Origin: Pedobacter ginsengisoli
GTDB lineage: Bacteria > Bacteroidota > Bacteroidia > Sphingobacteriales > Sphingobacteriaceae
Assembly (NCBI RefSeq): GCF_030244015.1
Contig: NZ_JASSYX010000002.1
Span: forward strand, 558,001 to 622,000
DNA length: 64,000 nucleotides
Reading direction: 5' to 3'
Of this stretch, positions 1 to 9,334 are shown piece after piece. Below the pieces are notes generated by a model. It ran no database searches and was not told the origin of the DNA. It was given only the letters and a program-made list of their open reading frames with translations. The stretch's first letter is position 1. Each line of letters opens with the position of its first letter. Made by a program: the position numbers and the translations under genes.

Positions 1-194
1 TCATATAACCAATGGTTACTGTTTAAATAAATAAATATTAAATATTATTTAGGTCCTATATTAGAGACTAGGGATGAGAGTCTGTGTTACAAATAGAGCT
101 TATTATTTTGGGATATGCAAGTATTTTGAAATATAATTTCACGTAAAAACGAAAATTGCCAGCTGCCGGAATTAAATTCTGATTGCGCCCAAAA
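1..194. other. Left-edge non-coding stretch
   Basis: AT-rich sequence downstream of the leftward phosphotriesterase-like gene. I see no coding potential, tRNA or clear terminator hairpin in it. Confidence 0.5.
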
Positions 195-1280
195 TTACAT
201 GCTCAGAGGTTTCCGCTGTATTGTAAATGCATCAGCCGGATTGCTGACCATAATCTGATGAAGCTCCCGGTCTGAAAAACCCCCGTTTCTCAGTGCCGGC
301 TTAAGTTTGTTCAATACTGAAGTATAAGGACTGGTGTTTTCCTTATTGAAAAGCTCAAAACCCGAACCGTTTTGGACCACTGCAAATCCTTCATCCTGAG
401 AGATCAGCACTTTATTGAGCAGTCCGGCCGCTTTAAATGCCCTCAGGTACCCGGTATATTTCGCTACCGCCCTCTCAGACCCGTTAAAACCGTCCAGGCT
501 GATCCAGCAGCCTTTCCGGGCCAGGTCGGTATGATATTCGCCGTCATCGTCATTTTGGGCATGCACCCAGATCATTGCACCGGGATCTACACCCAGAGCC
601 GCCAGCAATCCGGCCTCCTCAGCGACAGCCTCCCCATTGCCAGTATGGATCGCAATCTTTAACCCGCTTTTCAGGTGAGTGACTGCCGCCGCACTGATCA
701 GTTTCTTTTCCAAAGATTTCAAGGGTGCATTTCCGACACCGAGCTTGATGAATCCGGGCCTGATGCCTGTGTCTTCTATTCCGTATTCCCACTCTCTGAT
801 CCATCTTGCCGCCAGCTGTTCAGCACTTTCAGTATGGACATGTGCAGGCAGGTATTTGAAATCTACCGCCGCATAGTAACCCGTATTGGTGATGATGTGG
901 ATTCCGCTGCCGCGGGAAAGCTGTTTCAATAAAACAGCATCTCTGCCGATATAAGCCGGTGTGCACTCTGCCAGCGTGCTTACCCCGCTTGCCTTTAGCC
1001 TTTTAAGATGAGGCAGTATGAATTCAAGAGCCTTTTTGCGGTCATACTGAGGCTGGACCACCTTTTCAGCACCAATAAAGTCTGTAAAAGTATGCTCATG
1101 CGGCAGAAAGACCCCCGCACCGGCCAGCTTCATTTTTCCGGTTACGCTAATGAGATAGCCCTCTTCCGCTCCGCGGGCCGGGCCGGAGCCTGATGCATGC
1201 CCATAAGCAAGGATGCGGGAAGGGAATGCAGCATACACTCCCGAAAGGAGCGACAGGCTGATAAAACAACGTCTGTTCAT
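195..1280 (-). CDS. Phosphotriesterase-family metal-dependent hydrolase, exported
   Basis: 361 residues. The N-terminus MNRRCFISLSLL followed by small residues looks like a Tat-type export signal (RRxFI), so the enzyme is probably periplasmic. After about 50 residues the amidohydrolase/phosphotriesterase fold begins, with the metal-binding HEH at residues 61-63. A lysine in GFIKLG could be the carboxylated bridging lysine. Histidines in IAIHTG and MIWVHAQ and an aspartate in LISQDEG complete the usual binuclear-metal ligand set. The family includes phosphotriesterases, lactonases and many enzymes of unknown substrate, so the substrate cannot be given. It stands alone, divergent from the MG2 protein across 340 bp. 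Its start is preceded by a near-perfect 20-bp direct repeat (1281-1322). Confidence 0.85.
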   Translation of the reverse strand: MNRRCFISLSLLSGVYAAFPSRILAYGHASGSGPARGAEEGYLISVTGKMKLAGAGVFLPHEHTFTDFIGAEKVVQPQYDRKKALEFILPHLKRLKASGVSTLAECTPAYIGRDAVLLKQLSRGSGIHIITNTGYYAAVDFKYLPAHVHTESAEQLAARWIREWEYGIEDTGIRPGFIKLGVGNAPLKSLEKKLISAAAVTHLKSGLKIAIHTGNGEAVAEEAGLLAALGVDPGAMIWVHAQNDDDGEYHTDLARKGCWISLDGFNGSERAVAKYTGYLRAFKAAGLLNKVLISQDEGFAVVQNGSGFELFNKENTSPYTSVLNKLKPALRNGGFSDRELHQIMVSNPADAFTIQRKPLSM

Positions 1281-1322
1281 CTTATATTTTGATCAACTGC
1301 ATCTTACATTTTGATCAACTGC
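1281..1322 (-). repeat. Tandem 20-bp direct repeat before the phosphotriesterase-like gene
   Basis: The segments 1281-1300 and 1303-1322 differ at one base and share TTTTGATCAACTGC on the plus strand, a 22-bp period. They abut the start codon of the leftward gene, so the second copy looks like a duplication of its translation initiation region. Each copy contains the palindrome TTGATCAA, a possible regulator half-site. Confidence 0.6.
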
Positions 1323-1649
1323 TTAAATGTACCAAATTTCGACCATATCTCACATTCAGCAGCTTATTTTCTGACTGACAAGCAATCGGTCCTATATCCT
1401 TCCGTATCCCCGCTGATTTTTACAATGGAAAAAGGATGTCTTAAGTAGTGAATTGTCAAAGAGTTGATTAAGCTGTATCTTAACCAACCCTTAATTAACC
1501 CTTAAGCAAACCTTAAGAAATTAGGGGGCGGAGTCGGAAGAAATCAGGACCACTGTAATATGGGTAATAATTTCATAAATAAGAAAATCTGTTACAAGCT
1601 TCAATAATTTTAATATATTTACTTGATTAAAAAACCAAAACAAACAAAT
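1323..1649. promoter_or_regulatory. Divergent intergenic region with CCTTAA repeats
   Basis: This region separates two divergent genes and must hold their promoters. It includes an AT-rich cluster at about 1478-1521 in which CCTTAA occurs three times (CCCTTAATTAACCCTTAAG, then ACCTTAAG). No exact TAnnTTTG box was found, so neither promoter is placed. Confidence 0.35.
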
Positions 1650-4424
1650 ATGAACTTAAAACGCTCTCAATGTGCCAAACGCTTTATGCGATCTCAGCAG
1701 TCTTTGCGTTCAAAGGCCGCAGTAGCAGGTCTGGCAATGCTGACCCTTGCGGGAATCTTCGCTTTCACATCAAAAGAAGACGACCCTTTTGAAAAAATAA
1801 TTGCCGCTCTTGAAAAATGGGCGAGCACCAATCCCCAGGAAAAAGTATACCTGCACACCGACCGGCCGTACTACCTGGTAGGCGATACCATATGGTTTAA
1901 GGCCTATGTTACCCTGGGTGCCAAACATCAGCTGAGTATGCTGAGCGGGGCGGTGTACGTAGACCTGATCAATGAAAAAGATTCCACCGCGGCTTCCTTA
2001 AAACTTCCTTTATCGGCCGGTATGGCCAATGGTGACTTTGTGCTTGCCGATTCGTCTATGAATGATGGCAATTACCGGGTCCGGGCCTATACCCAGTGGA
2101 TGCGCAATGCAGGTCCCGAATATTTTTATGACAAGGTGATCAAGGTCGGAAACTCGATCAGCAACCCGGTCTTCTCATCGGTCAAATATGAATACACAAA
2201 AGACCCGAAGGCTCCTGTCACAGCGGTTATCCTTTATACTGACGAGAAGGGCGAGCCATATGGCAGCAAGAAGGTCAATTTTGAGTTGCTGGAAAACAGC
2301 ATGCTGATCATGAGCGGAAAGGGAGAGACCGATGCGAAAGGCGAGCTGCGTGTCGCGCTCAAGCCAAATAAAGAAGGTAAATACATCGGTGCCTACCTGG
2401 TGACCAAGCTGGAAGCCAAGGACAAAGAAATGGTAACCAAGAGTTTTCTCATAAAATCTGTCGCTACCCAGTCTGACATTCAGTTCTTCCCGGAGAGCGG
2501 GCACATGGTCAACGGGGTGCGGACCAAGGTGGCATTTAAGGCGATAGGTACGGAAGGAACCGGTGTTGCGGTAAAAGGTGTAGTGACTGACAATACCAAT
2601 GCACAGGTTGCTGAATTTGAAAGTACGCACCTGGGTATGGGCTTTTTCCAGCTGATGCCGGAAAGCGGCAAGACTTATCAGGCAAAAGTGACTTACGTCG
2701 ACGGATCTGAAAGTACGGTCAAACTGCCTGTGGCTTCGGAAACCGGGTACGTGCTGAGTGTATACAATACGGAGTCAGATACGGTTCTGGTCAGGATACG
2801 TACGGGTGAAGAGACGCTGAAAGGCGGTGAACAGACTGTAGGCCTGGTAGCGCAGATGGGCGGGGTTGTTTATTTTGGCAGCCAGATCAGTGTGGCCCGG
2901 CCAATGGTTTCTATTCCGGTACCGGCAAAGGATTTTCCTTCGGGGATCATGCAGTTTACGTTGTTTTCTGCAGCAGGTGTGCCAATCAACGAGCGGATCA
3001 TTTTCCTGCAGCGCAATGACCAGATGGACCTGATGCTGAGCAGTGCAAAACAGACTTATGCGGCACGGGAAAAAATTGGCATAGACCTGGATGCTAAAGA
3101 TGCTAAGGGGCAACCGGTTACGGGTAGCTTTTCGGTGTCTGTGATCAATGAAACTGCGATTCCGGTTGACGAAACTAAAGAAAATACAATCTTCTCACAA
3201 TTGTTGCTGAGTTCAGACCTTAAGGGCTATATCGAAAACCCAAATTACTATTTTCACAATTCCAGTGAGGAAACCCGGGGCAATCTCGATATCCTGATGC
3301 TGACCCAGGGATACAGGAGGTTTACCTGGAAAGAGCTGACTTCGGGCAAGCCATTCGTTCCTGTACATAAACCGGAAAAAGTTGGAACCACTATTACGGG
3401 TAAATTACTGACCCTGAGCGAGAAACCAGTAGCCGGTGGCTCGATCATCCTATTGAGCAACAAAGCGGGCGGCAAGCCGCTTGATACGGTGACGGATGCC
3501 CAGGGCAATTTTAAGTTCAGCAACCTGATCATCATGAAGGGAATGGGCATGACCCTGCAGGGCAGAAATGAAAAAGGCAGCAATAAAGTGGAACTGAAGG
3601 TGGATAAGGTCAGCAGTCAGCTGCCTACGCCCAATCCGAATATCGGGGATATTGAAAATGATTCAAGACAGCTCATGGCAGCCGCGCTGGAAAACAGCCG
3701 CCAGCAGGAGAATGATATGCTGAAACGGGGCATGATGGGCCGTACCCAGCAGTTGAAAGAGGTGGTGATCAAGGCGCGTAAACGCTGGGCAGTGAAAAGC
3801 ACGAGCAGTTACAATATCCCCGAAGGGCATGCTGATTTCACTTTAAAACCAGATCCGCGGGACAGTTTTAAAGATGTGCTGGAGTTTCTGACCTTGAGGC
3901 TGACCAATGTTACTTTCCCTATGCAGGATACCCAGGAGTGCGGTATGATGCCTGTGCCAATGTCCAGGGGCGAAAGGCTCACCATTATCCTCAATGGAAG
4001 TAAATTGAATGTCTGCCAGAACCTGGCGCTTTATGAGGCCGATCCGTCTGACATTGTAAAAGTAGACGTGGTGCGTACAAACCAGGCGCTGATCAATATG
4101 GTGGGCGGTCCGGCATTGGTGATCACCACTAAATTTGGTAATTACCGTACGAGCAACGACTTCTCCATAAAACATTACGCTCCGCAGGGCTTTGATGTGG
4201 CCAGGGCGTTTTATTCACCGAAATACAACAATAACGACACCGATCCTAAACTTTCCGATCTGAGGACTACGATTTACTGGAATCCGGGACTGATCTCTCA
4301 AAGTGGCAAGGGCAGATTTGAGTTTTTCAATGCCGACAGCAAGGGTTCTTACCGTGTGGTCGTTGAAGGGATGAATGCTTCCGGCGTGCTGGGCAGACAG
4401 GTATACCGTTACAAGGTTGAGTAG
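1650..4424 (+). CDS. MG2/carboxypeptidase-like and TonB-plug-like surface protein
   Basis: About 924 residues from the ATG at 1650. A TTG at 1623 would add nine lysine- and asparagine-rich residues and is less likely. A hydrophobic segment near the N-terminus (SKAAVAGLAMLTLAGIFAF) is a signal peptide or anchor. The next part resembles the macroglobulin MG2 region seen in Bacteroidota surface proteins (KVYLHTDRPYYLVGDTIWFKAY). A carboxypeptidase-regulatory-like beta domain lies in the middle (TTITGKLLTLSEKPVAGGSI). Late in the protein QQLKEVVIKA begins a TonB-receptor plug-like segment, but no beta-barrel follows. Such proteins are common in this phylum and their precise role is unknown. It is probably a single-gene unit, ended by the hairpin at 4487-4511. 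Confidence 0.75.
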   Translation: MNLKRSQCAKRFMRSQQSLRSKAAVAGLAMLTLAGIFAFTSKEDDPFEKIIAALEKWASTNPQEKVYLHTDRPYYLVGDTIWFKAYVTLGAKHQLSMLSGAVYVDLINEKDSTAASLKLPLSAGMANGDFVLADSSMNDGNYRVRAYTQWMRNAGPEYFYDKVIKVGNSISNPVFSSVKYEYTKDPKAPVTAVILYTDEKGEPYGSKKVNFELLENSMLIMSGKGETDAKGELRVALKPNKEGKYIGAYLVTKLEAKDKEMVTKSFLIKSVATQSDIQFFPESGHMVNGVRTKVAFKAIGTEGTGVAVKGVVTDNTNAQVAEFESTHLGMGFFQLMPESGKTYQAKVTYVDGSESTVKLPVASETGYVLSVYNTESDTVLVRIRTGEETLKGGEQTVGLVAQMGGVVYFGSQISVARPMVSIPVPAKDFPSGIMQFTLFSAAGVPINERIIFLQRNDQMDLMLSSAKQTYAAREKIGIDLDAKDAKGQPVTGSFSVSVINETAIPVDETKENTIFSQLLLSSDLKGYIENPNYYFHNSSEETRGNLDILMLTQGYRRFTWKELTSGKPFVPVHKPEKVGTTITGKLLTLSEKPVAGGSIILLSNKAGGKPLDTVTDAQGNFKFSNLIIMKGMGMTLQGRNEKGSNKVELKVDKVSSQLPTPNPNIGDIENDSRQLMAAALENSRQQENDMLKRGMMGRTQQLKEVVIKARKRWAVKSTSSYNIPEGHADFTLKPDPRDSFKDVLEFLTLRLTNVTFPMQDTQECGMMPVPMSRGERLTIILNGSKLNVCQNLALYEADPSDIVKVDVVRTNQALINMVGGPALVITTKFGNYRTSNDFSIKHYAPQGFDVARAFYSPKYNNNDTDPKLSDLRTTIYWNPGLISQSGKGRFEFFNADSKGSYRVVVEGMNASGVLGRQVYRYKVE

Positions 4425-4468
4425 CAATATTTTTAATGCGGGACGGCCCTGAAAGGGCTAGGTCCTGC

Positions 4469-4482
4469 GCAAACGTTTTCGA
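4469..4482. promoter_or_regulatory. LacI-type operator candidate upstream of uxuA
   Basis: GCAAACGTTTTCGA is an imperfect palindrome centred on CG. It shares the ten bases AAACGTTTTC with the perfect palindrome 10437-10450 upstream of the LacI-family gene. It lies about 70 bp before the uxuA start. LacI-family regulators bind such central-CG palindromes, so control of uxuA-uxaC by the regulator at 10544 is inferred. Confidence 0.5.
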
Positions 4483-4486
4483 TAAT

Positions 4487-4512
4487 AAAAGGGGCAGGTG
4501 ATGCCCCTTTTG
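4487..4512 (+). terminator. Rho-independent terminator after the MG2 protein
   Basis: Ten-base arms AAAAGGGGCA and TGCCCCTTTT flank a five-base loop; the right arm ends in a T run. It lies between the MG2 gene and uxuA and separates the two transcripts. Confidence 0.75.
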
Positions 4513-4550
4513 TTGTTGACAAGCTATATATTTAAGTCGATTAAATATTT

Positions 4551-5744
4551 ATGAACGAGAACAATACGATATATCGAATGGAACAGACCATGCGCTGGTT
4601 TGGGCCTAAAGATCCGGTGAGTTTGTCTGATATCAGGCAGGCTGGATGTACTGGAGTAGTGACTGCGCTTCACCATATTCCCAACGGGGAAGTGTGGACT
4701 GTTGAGGAGATCACCAGGCACAAGGCGCTGATCACAGCGGCCGGACTGAATTGGGACGTGGTAGAAAGTGTGCCCGTCCATGAGGCCATCAAGACCCGCT
4801 CTGCCGGATTTGAAACCTATATTGACCATTATAAGGTTTCCCTGCGAAACCTGGCGCAATGCGGAATTTCTGTGGTCACCTACAATTTTATGCCGGTGCT
4901 GGACTGGACACGTACCAACCTGGCTTTTGAACTGGAAAATGGGGCTAAGGCGCTGAAATTTGAAAAGGCGGCCCTGGTGGCGTTTGATGTGCACATGCTG
5001 CAAAGGCCTGATGCGGCAGCGGATTATTCTGCGGAGGAACTGGCTGCCGGCAAAGCGCGGTTTGATCAGATGTCTGCCGGAGAACGTGCTGTACTTCAGA
5101 AAAACATCATCGCCGGACTGCCGGGCAGTGAGGAGAGCTTCTCCCTGGAGCAGTTCCAGCAGGCATTGGACAAATATGAAGGCATAGATGCGGAACGGCT
5201 GTCGGCCAATCTGATCTCTTTTCTTTCACAGATCGTACCTGTTGCCGATGAAGCGGGGCTGAAGCTGGCGATCCATCCGGATGATCCGCCATATCCGATC
5301 TTTGGTCTGCCAAGGGTAGTGAGTACTGCTGAACTGCTGCAAAAGCTGTTTTCGGCAGTGCCTTCTTTAAGCAATGGCCTTTGCTTTTGTACCGGCTCGT
5401 TTGGCGTAAGGGCCGACAATGACCTGGTGGCTATGGTAAGGTTGTTTGCGGACAGGATCCACTTTATCCACCTCAGGAGTACGCGCAGGAATGCTCAGGG
5501 TGACTTTTATGAAGACAATCACCTGGAGGGGGATGTGGACATGTACGGGGTAGTGAAACAAATCCTGGAAATACAGCAGGAGCGGAAGGTCAGCATCCCG
5601 ATGCGGCCGGATCATGGGCACCAGATGCTGGACGATCTGCATAAGAAGACCAATCCGGGTTATTCTGCCGTAGGCAGGTTAAAGGGACTGGCAGAATTAA
5701 GGGGGCTGGAGTTTGGCCTCATCAACGAATATTTAAAGAAATAA
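4551..5744 (+). CDS. uxuA: Mannonate dehydratase UxuA
   Basis: 397 residues, the usual length. It dehydrates D-mannonate to 2-keto-3-deoxy-D-gluconate (EC 4.2.1.8), the last dedicated step of glucuronate catabolism in the cytosol. The TIM-barrel metal-site segments are visible: [26 protein letters not shown] and [11 protein letters not shown]. uxaC follows after two bases, so the two genes are co-transcribed. The fructuronate reductase (uxuB) that normally links UxaC to UxuA is not in this window. A possible promoter has TTTG at 4509 and TATATTTA at 4527, but the spacing is short. The LacI-type site at 4469 suggests repression. Confidence 0.95.
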   Translation: MNENNTIYRMEQTMRWFGPKDPVSLSDIRQAGCTGVVTALHHIPNGEVWTVEEITRHKALITAAGLNWDVVESVPVHEAIKTRSAGFETYIDHYKVSLRNLAQCGISVVTYNFMPVLDWTRTNLAFELENGAKALKFEKAALVAFDVHMLQRPDAAADYSAEELAAGKARFDQMSAGERAVLQKNIIAGLPGSEESFSLEQFQQALDKYEGIDAERLSANLISFLSQIVPVADEAGLKLAIHPDDPPYPIFGLPRVVSTAELLQKLFSAVPSLSNGLCFCTGSFGVRADNDLVAMVRLFADRIHFIHLRSTRRNAQGDFYEDNHLEGDVDMYGVVKQILEIQQERKVSIPMRPDHGHQMLDDLHKKTNPGYSAVGRLKGLAELRGLEFGLINEYLKK

Positions 5745-5746
5745 AA

Positions 5747-7156
5747 ATGAAAGACGGAGCTGTAATACCTGAGGATTTTTTGCTGGGCACTGAAAAAGCC
5801 AGGATATTGTTTAATGAGTATGCAAAGGATCTGCCCATTATTGATTATCACAACCACCTTCCGCCTCAGGAAATAGCGGAGAATAAGAAGTTTGCCAACC
5901 TGACGGAAATCTGGCTGAAGGGAGACCATTACAAATGGCGGGGCCAGCGGGCGCTGGGTGTCAGTGAGGAGCTGATCACCGGGAATGCTTCAGATGAGGA
6001 TAAATTTATGGCCTGGGCCAAAATAGTGCCGGCTACCGTGCGCAATCCTTTATTTCACTGGACGCATATGGAATTAAAGGATCCGTTTGGTGTAAATTCT
6101 TACCTGAATGCTGCCTCTGCGGCCGAGATCTATGAGCATTGCAATGCTTTGCTGACTAAAGATGAGTTCTCTACGCAGGGTCTGCTCAGCCATTTCAAAG
6201 TGAAAATGCTAGGGACGACTGATGATCCCTGTGATGATCTGGTATACCACAAGCAATTGGGCTCAAGTGATTTTGGGGTAAAGGTAAAGCCTTCTTTCCG
6301 GCCGGATAAAGCGCTGATGATCGATAAGACGCAGCAGTTCCGGGATTATATGAAACGCTTGTCGGCCGCTTCGGGCCTGGAGATCACAGACCTGGAGTCG
6401 CTGATCCTGGCTCTCCAAAGCCGTGTGGATTATTTCGCTGCGCATCAGGGCAGTATTGCTGATCATGGCCTGGCTTTTTTACCTGCGTCTTATCAGTTGA
6501 GCGATGCGGAGAAAAGAGAGTTTGCTTCGTTCCTGAAGAGCAGTGATGCGGTATATTCCAATCCGGATGCTTTTGCGGGTTATGTACTTACGGCGCTGTC
6601 AAAAATGTACCATGAGAAGGGTTGGGTGCAGCAGTTTCACCTCGGTGCCATCAGAAACAACAACCTGGGAATGTTCAGCAAACTCGGCGCGGATACCGGT
6701 TATGATTCCATTGGTGATTTTAAGCACATCGAACGGATGTCTGCTTTCTTTGGGAATCTGAGTTCGACAGATCAGCTGACCAAAACGATCGTATACAATC
6801 TGAACCCTTCGGACAATGCTGCTTTTGCGGCCATGGTGGGCAATTTTGCGGATGGCTCGCTAAAAGGCAAGATGCAGTTTGGCTCGGGCTGGTGGTTTCT
6901 GGACCAGAAGGATGGGATAGAGCAGCAGCTGAACGCATTGTCCAATATGGGCATCGTCAGCAATTTTGTGGGGATGCTGACGGATTCACGCAGTTTCCTT
7001 TCTTATTCCCGGCATGAGTATTTCCGCAGGATCCTGTGCAATTTGTTTGGCGCGGAAATGGAAAACGGCCAGCTGCCCGATGATGAGCAATGGATCGGAC
7101 AGATCGTAAGTGACATTTGCTATTACAATGCGGAAGCGTATTTTAATTTGAAATAA
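5747..7156 (+). CDS. uxaC: Glucuronate isomerase UxaC
   Basis: 469 residues, matching the uronate isomerase family (EC 5.3.1.12). It interconverts D-glucuronate and D-fructuronate, and galacturonate and tagaturonate. The N-terminal amidohydrolase-like metal motif DYHNHLPP has its histidines at residues 35 and 37. The segment FHLGAIRNNN and the C-terminal WWFLDQKDG are family signatures. It is the second gene of the uxuA-uxaC unit, two bases after uxuA. A dispersed inverted repeat begins 11 bp after its stop and could act as a 3' hairpin. Confidence 0.95.
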   Translation: MKDGAVIPEDFLLGTEKARILFNEYAKDLPIIDYHNHLPPQEIAENKKFANLTEIWLKGDHYKWRGQRALGVSEELITGNASDEDKFMAWAKIVPATVRNPLFHWTHMELKDPFGVNSYLNAASAAEIYEHCNALLTKDEFSTQGLLSHFKVKMLGTTDDPCDDLVYHKQLGSSDFGVKVKPSFRPDKALMIDKTQQFRDYMKRLSAASGLEITDLESLILALQSRVDYFAAHQGSIADHGLAFLPASYQLSDAEKREFASFLKSSDAVYSNPDAFAGYVLTALSKMYHEKGWVQQFHLGAIRNNNLGMFSKLGADTGYDSIGDFKHIERMSAFFGNLSSTDQLTKTIVYNLNPSDNAAFAAMVGNFADGSLKGKMQFGSGWWFLDQKDGIEQQLNALSNMGIVSNFVGMLTDSRSFLSYSRHEYFRRILCNLFGAEMENGQLPDDEQWIGQIVSDICYYNAEAYFNLK

Positions 7157-7167
7157 GGTACACTATG

Positions 7168-7237
7168 GCGTCATTGCGAGAAGCTTTTCGCGACGAAGCA
7201 ATCTCATCATGGGATTGCTTCGTGCCTCGCAATGACG
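7168..7237. repeat. Dispersed inverted repeat, copy 1
   Basis: The arms read GCGTCATTGCGAG on the left and CTCGCAATGACG on the right, with inner GAAGCAATCTC and GATTGCTTCG arms around a short loop. The same element occurs at 56847-56907. It lies between the convergent uxaC and lutC genes, as expected of REP/MITE-like intergenic repeats. It is followed by the short direct repeats ATGACGGTTGATGACAGTT. Confidence 0.8.
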
Positions 7238-7286
7238 ATAAATGACGGTTGATGACAGTTAAGACGGTTAATGCCGGTTCTCCGTA

Positions 7287-7931
7287 CTAACCGATTAAAA
7301 ACACCGTCATGCCTTTAGGGCCGTGCGCACCGAGGACCAGCGATTGTTCAATGTCCGCTGTTTTCGATGGCCCGGCTATAAAGGCGCCAAAGCCATATTC
7401 GGCTTCGCCGATTCTGGCATAAGCATCGTGCATGGTGGCCAGTATTTCGTTTTTGCTGACCACCACTGCCAGTTGCTGACAGATGAACGGCGCTACCCGC
7501 TGCTGCATCAGGTCTTCGGTGATCCATAACGCTGCATTTTCGGCTACACCAAAGTGTGCGCTGATGATGGCCAGGTCTACATTTTCCAGGCTATGCGGAT
7601 CGTTGTTTTCCCAGCCGGGTTCAGCAATGCTGCTGAGCTCGGGCAATGTCGAAATGATGCGCTGTTCCGCCTGGTAATGTTCTTTTAAATATTCCAGGAT
7701 CTCCCCGTAGCTGGGTACTTCGATCAGTGCGCCGCCTATTGTGGTCAGTACACTGCGAAACTGTTCCAGGTTATGCAACGTCTGACCGGCATTCGCGGAT
7801 GCCGGCTGCTGCTGAACTGTGTCCGGAGTTTTACCCCAGTTCTCCGACAATATGAGTTCAGCCGGCGGGAGGGGTTTCAGCTCAGGCTGATTTTCTTTTA
7901 CCCGGGCAAGTATCTGTGCTCTGCTGGTCAT
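7287..7931 (-). CDS. lutC: LutC-type LUD-domain protein (lactate utilization)
   Basis: 214 residues from the ATG at 7931 (MTSRAQILARVKEN), one base after the lutB stop. A further-upstream start would overlap lutB by about 50 bases and is unlikely. The LUD (YkgG) fold spans most of the protein. Family-typical segments are the central GGALIEVPSYGEILEYL and the C-terminal IAGPSKTADIEQSLVLGAHGP. LutC acts with the Fe-S proteins LutA and LutB in the cytosolic complex that oxidises L-lactate to pyruvate. It is the last gene of the leftward lutABC operon. Confidence 0.85.
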   Translation of the reverse strand: MTSRAQILARVKENQPELKPLPPAELILSENWGKTPDTVQQQPASANAGQTLHNLEQFRSVLTTIGGALIEVPSYGEILEYLKEHYQAEQRIISTLPELSSIAEPGWENNDPHSLENVDLAIISAHFGVAENAALWITEDLMQQRVAPFICQQLAVVVSKNEILATMHDAYARIGEAEYGFGAFIAGPSKTADIEQSLVLGAHGPKGMTVFLIG

Positions 7932-7932
7932 G

Positions 7933-9324
7933 CTAGTTTGTTTTTTCTTTGGAAAAGTCCTGCTGCTTGTACCATTCGCCAAAAGATTGTTTGGGCGGCT
8001 CGGGCATTTCCCGTTGGTTATACCAGAGGTTGAGTTTATTGTTTACCATAAAAGGAGCGTATTTCATTACCATTCTGCCTGTTTTACCTGCTATTTTATA
8101 GACTGAAGGGCTGGATAATGTGAATTCCATGGCTTTCATGGCGATGCTTTTCGCAGGGTCGGCATGGCCTTCTTTTACAATCACCTGCCGCCATTTATAC
8201 AACTGTTCATGGATGTTGATCTTTACCGGGCATACATTGGTGCAGGATCCGCAAAGGGTAGAGGCAAAAGGGAGGTCAGCATATTGCTTCATGTCCAGGT
8301 TGGGCGCCAGGATAGAGCCGATTGGCCCGGCTATGGCGGTATGGTAACTGTGCCCGCCGCTGCGGCGGTAAACCGGGCAGGTGTTCATACAGGCCCCGCA
8401 ACGGATGCATTTCAGTGAATTCCTGAAATCCGGCCGGCCAAGCTGTTTGGTCCGTCCATTGTCTACCAGTACAATGTGCATGGTCTGTCTGGGCCTTGGT
8501 TTTTTAAAATGGCTCGAGTAGGTCGTGATCGGCTGCCCGGTGGCACTGCGTGCGAGCAGCCTGAGGAACACGGAAAGGTGCTTGCGCTGGGGTACCAGTT
8601 TTTCTATTCCCATGCAGGCTATGTGCACATCAGCGAGGTGTGCGCCCATATCGGCATTGCCCTCATTGGTGCATACCACAAATTCCCCCGTTTCGGCTAC
8701 TGCAAAGTTCACCCCGGTAATGGCCGCCCTGCGTGTAATGAATTTTTCTCTAAGATGGACACGTGCGGCGGCGGTCAGAAATACCGGATCGGACATCCCT
8801 TCCGGTGTTCCCAGGTGCTCGTGAAAGAGTTCACCTATTTCTTCTTTCTTTTTATGGATGCAGGGCAGTACGATATGGCTCGGCGGCTCTTCTGCAAGCT
8901 GCACGATCCGCTCGCCCAGATCCGTATCAATGACTTCTATGTCGTGCTGTTGCAGGTATTCATTGAGGTGGCATTCTTCAGTCAGCATAGATTTGCTTTT
9001 CACGATCCGGTCAACACCGTTTTCTTTGAGGATCTGGCGGACAATGCGGTTGTGCTCTTCACCATCGGCGGCCCAGTGTACGGTGATGCCATTTTCCTGC
9101 GCATTGGCTTCAAACTCCAAAAGGTAGCTGTGCAGGTCTGACAGTACATTGTCCTTGATCTGTGAGGCGATTTCTCTGAGCATTTCCCATTCAGGAATGT
9201 TGTGTGCAGCCTTATCACGTTTGGCACGGACAAACCACAGGGTTTCATCGTGCCAGTTTACACGTGCTTCATCTTCGTTAAAAACATCAGATAATTGTGC
9301 GTGGTCTTTAGTTCCGGTACCCAT
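7933..9324 (-). CDS. lutB: LutB-type iron-sulfur protein (lactate utilization)
   Basis: 463 residues. An N-terminal LUD domain (NGITVHWAADGEEHNRIV; TGVNFAVAETGEFVVCTNEGN) is followed by a ferredoxin-like part with two [4Fe-4S] motifs, CIRCGACMNTCPVYR and CGSCTNVCPVKI. This matches LutB (YvfW/YkgF), the electron-transfer subunit of the LutABC L-lactate-oxidising system. It starts ten bases after lutA and ends one base before lutC, so the three are one operon. Confidence 0.9.
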   Translation of the reverse strand: MGTGTKDHAQLSDVFNEDEARVNWHDETLWFVRAKRDKAAHNIPEWEMLREIASQIKDNVLSDLHSYLLEFEANAQENGITVHWAADGEEHNRIVRQILKENGVDRIVKSKSMLTEECHLNEYLQQHDIEVIDTDLGERIVQLAEEPPSHIVLPCIHKKKEEIGELFHEHLGTPEGMSDPVFLTAAARVHLREKFITRRAAITGVNFAVAETGEFVVCTNEGNADMGAHLADVHIACMGIEKLVPQRKHLSVFLRLLARSATGQPITTYSSHFKKPRPRQTMHIVLVDNGRTKQLGRPDFRNSLKCIRCGACMNTCPVYRRSGGHSYHTAIAGPIGSILAPNLDMKQYADLPFASTLCGSCTNVCPVKINIHEQLYKWRQVIVKEGHADPAKSIAMKAMEFTLSSPSVYKIAGKTGRMVMKYAPFMVNNKLNLWYNQREMPEPPKQSFGEWYKQQDFSKEKTN

Positions 9325-9334
9325 CTGTTCTATA

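Noticed and set aside
7932..7982. Longer LutC start overlapping lutB
   Set aside because: The added residues have no family counterpart and the ATG at 7931 is placed one base after the lutB stop.
8476..9141. 221-codon plus-strand frame opposite lutB
   Set aside because: lutB has intact Fe-S motifs in the other strand; this is a shadow.
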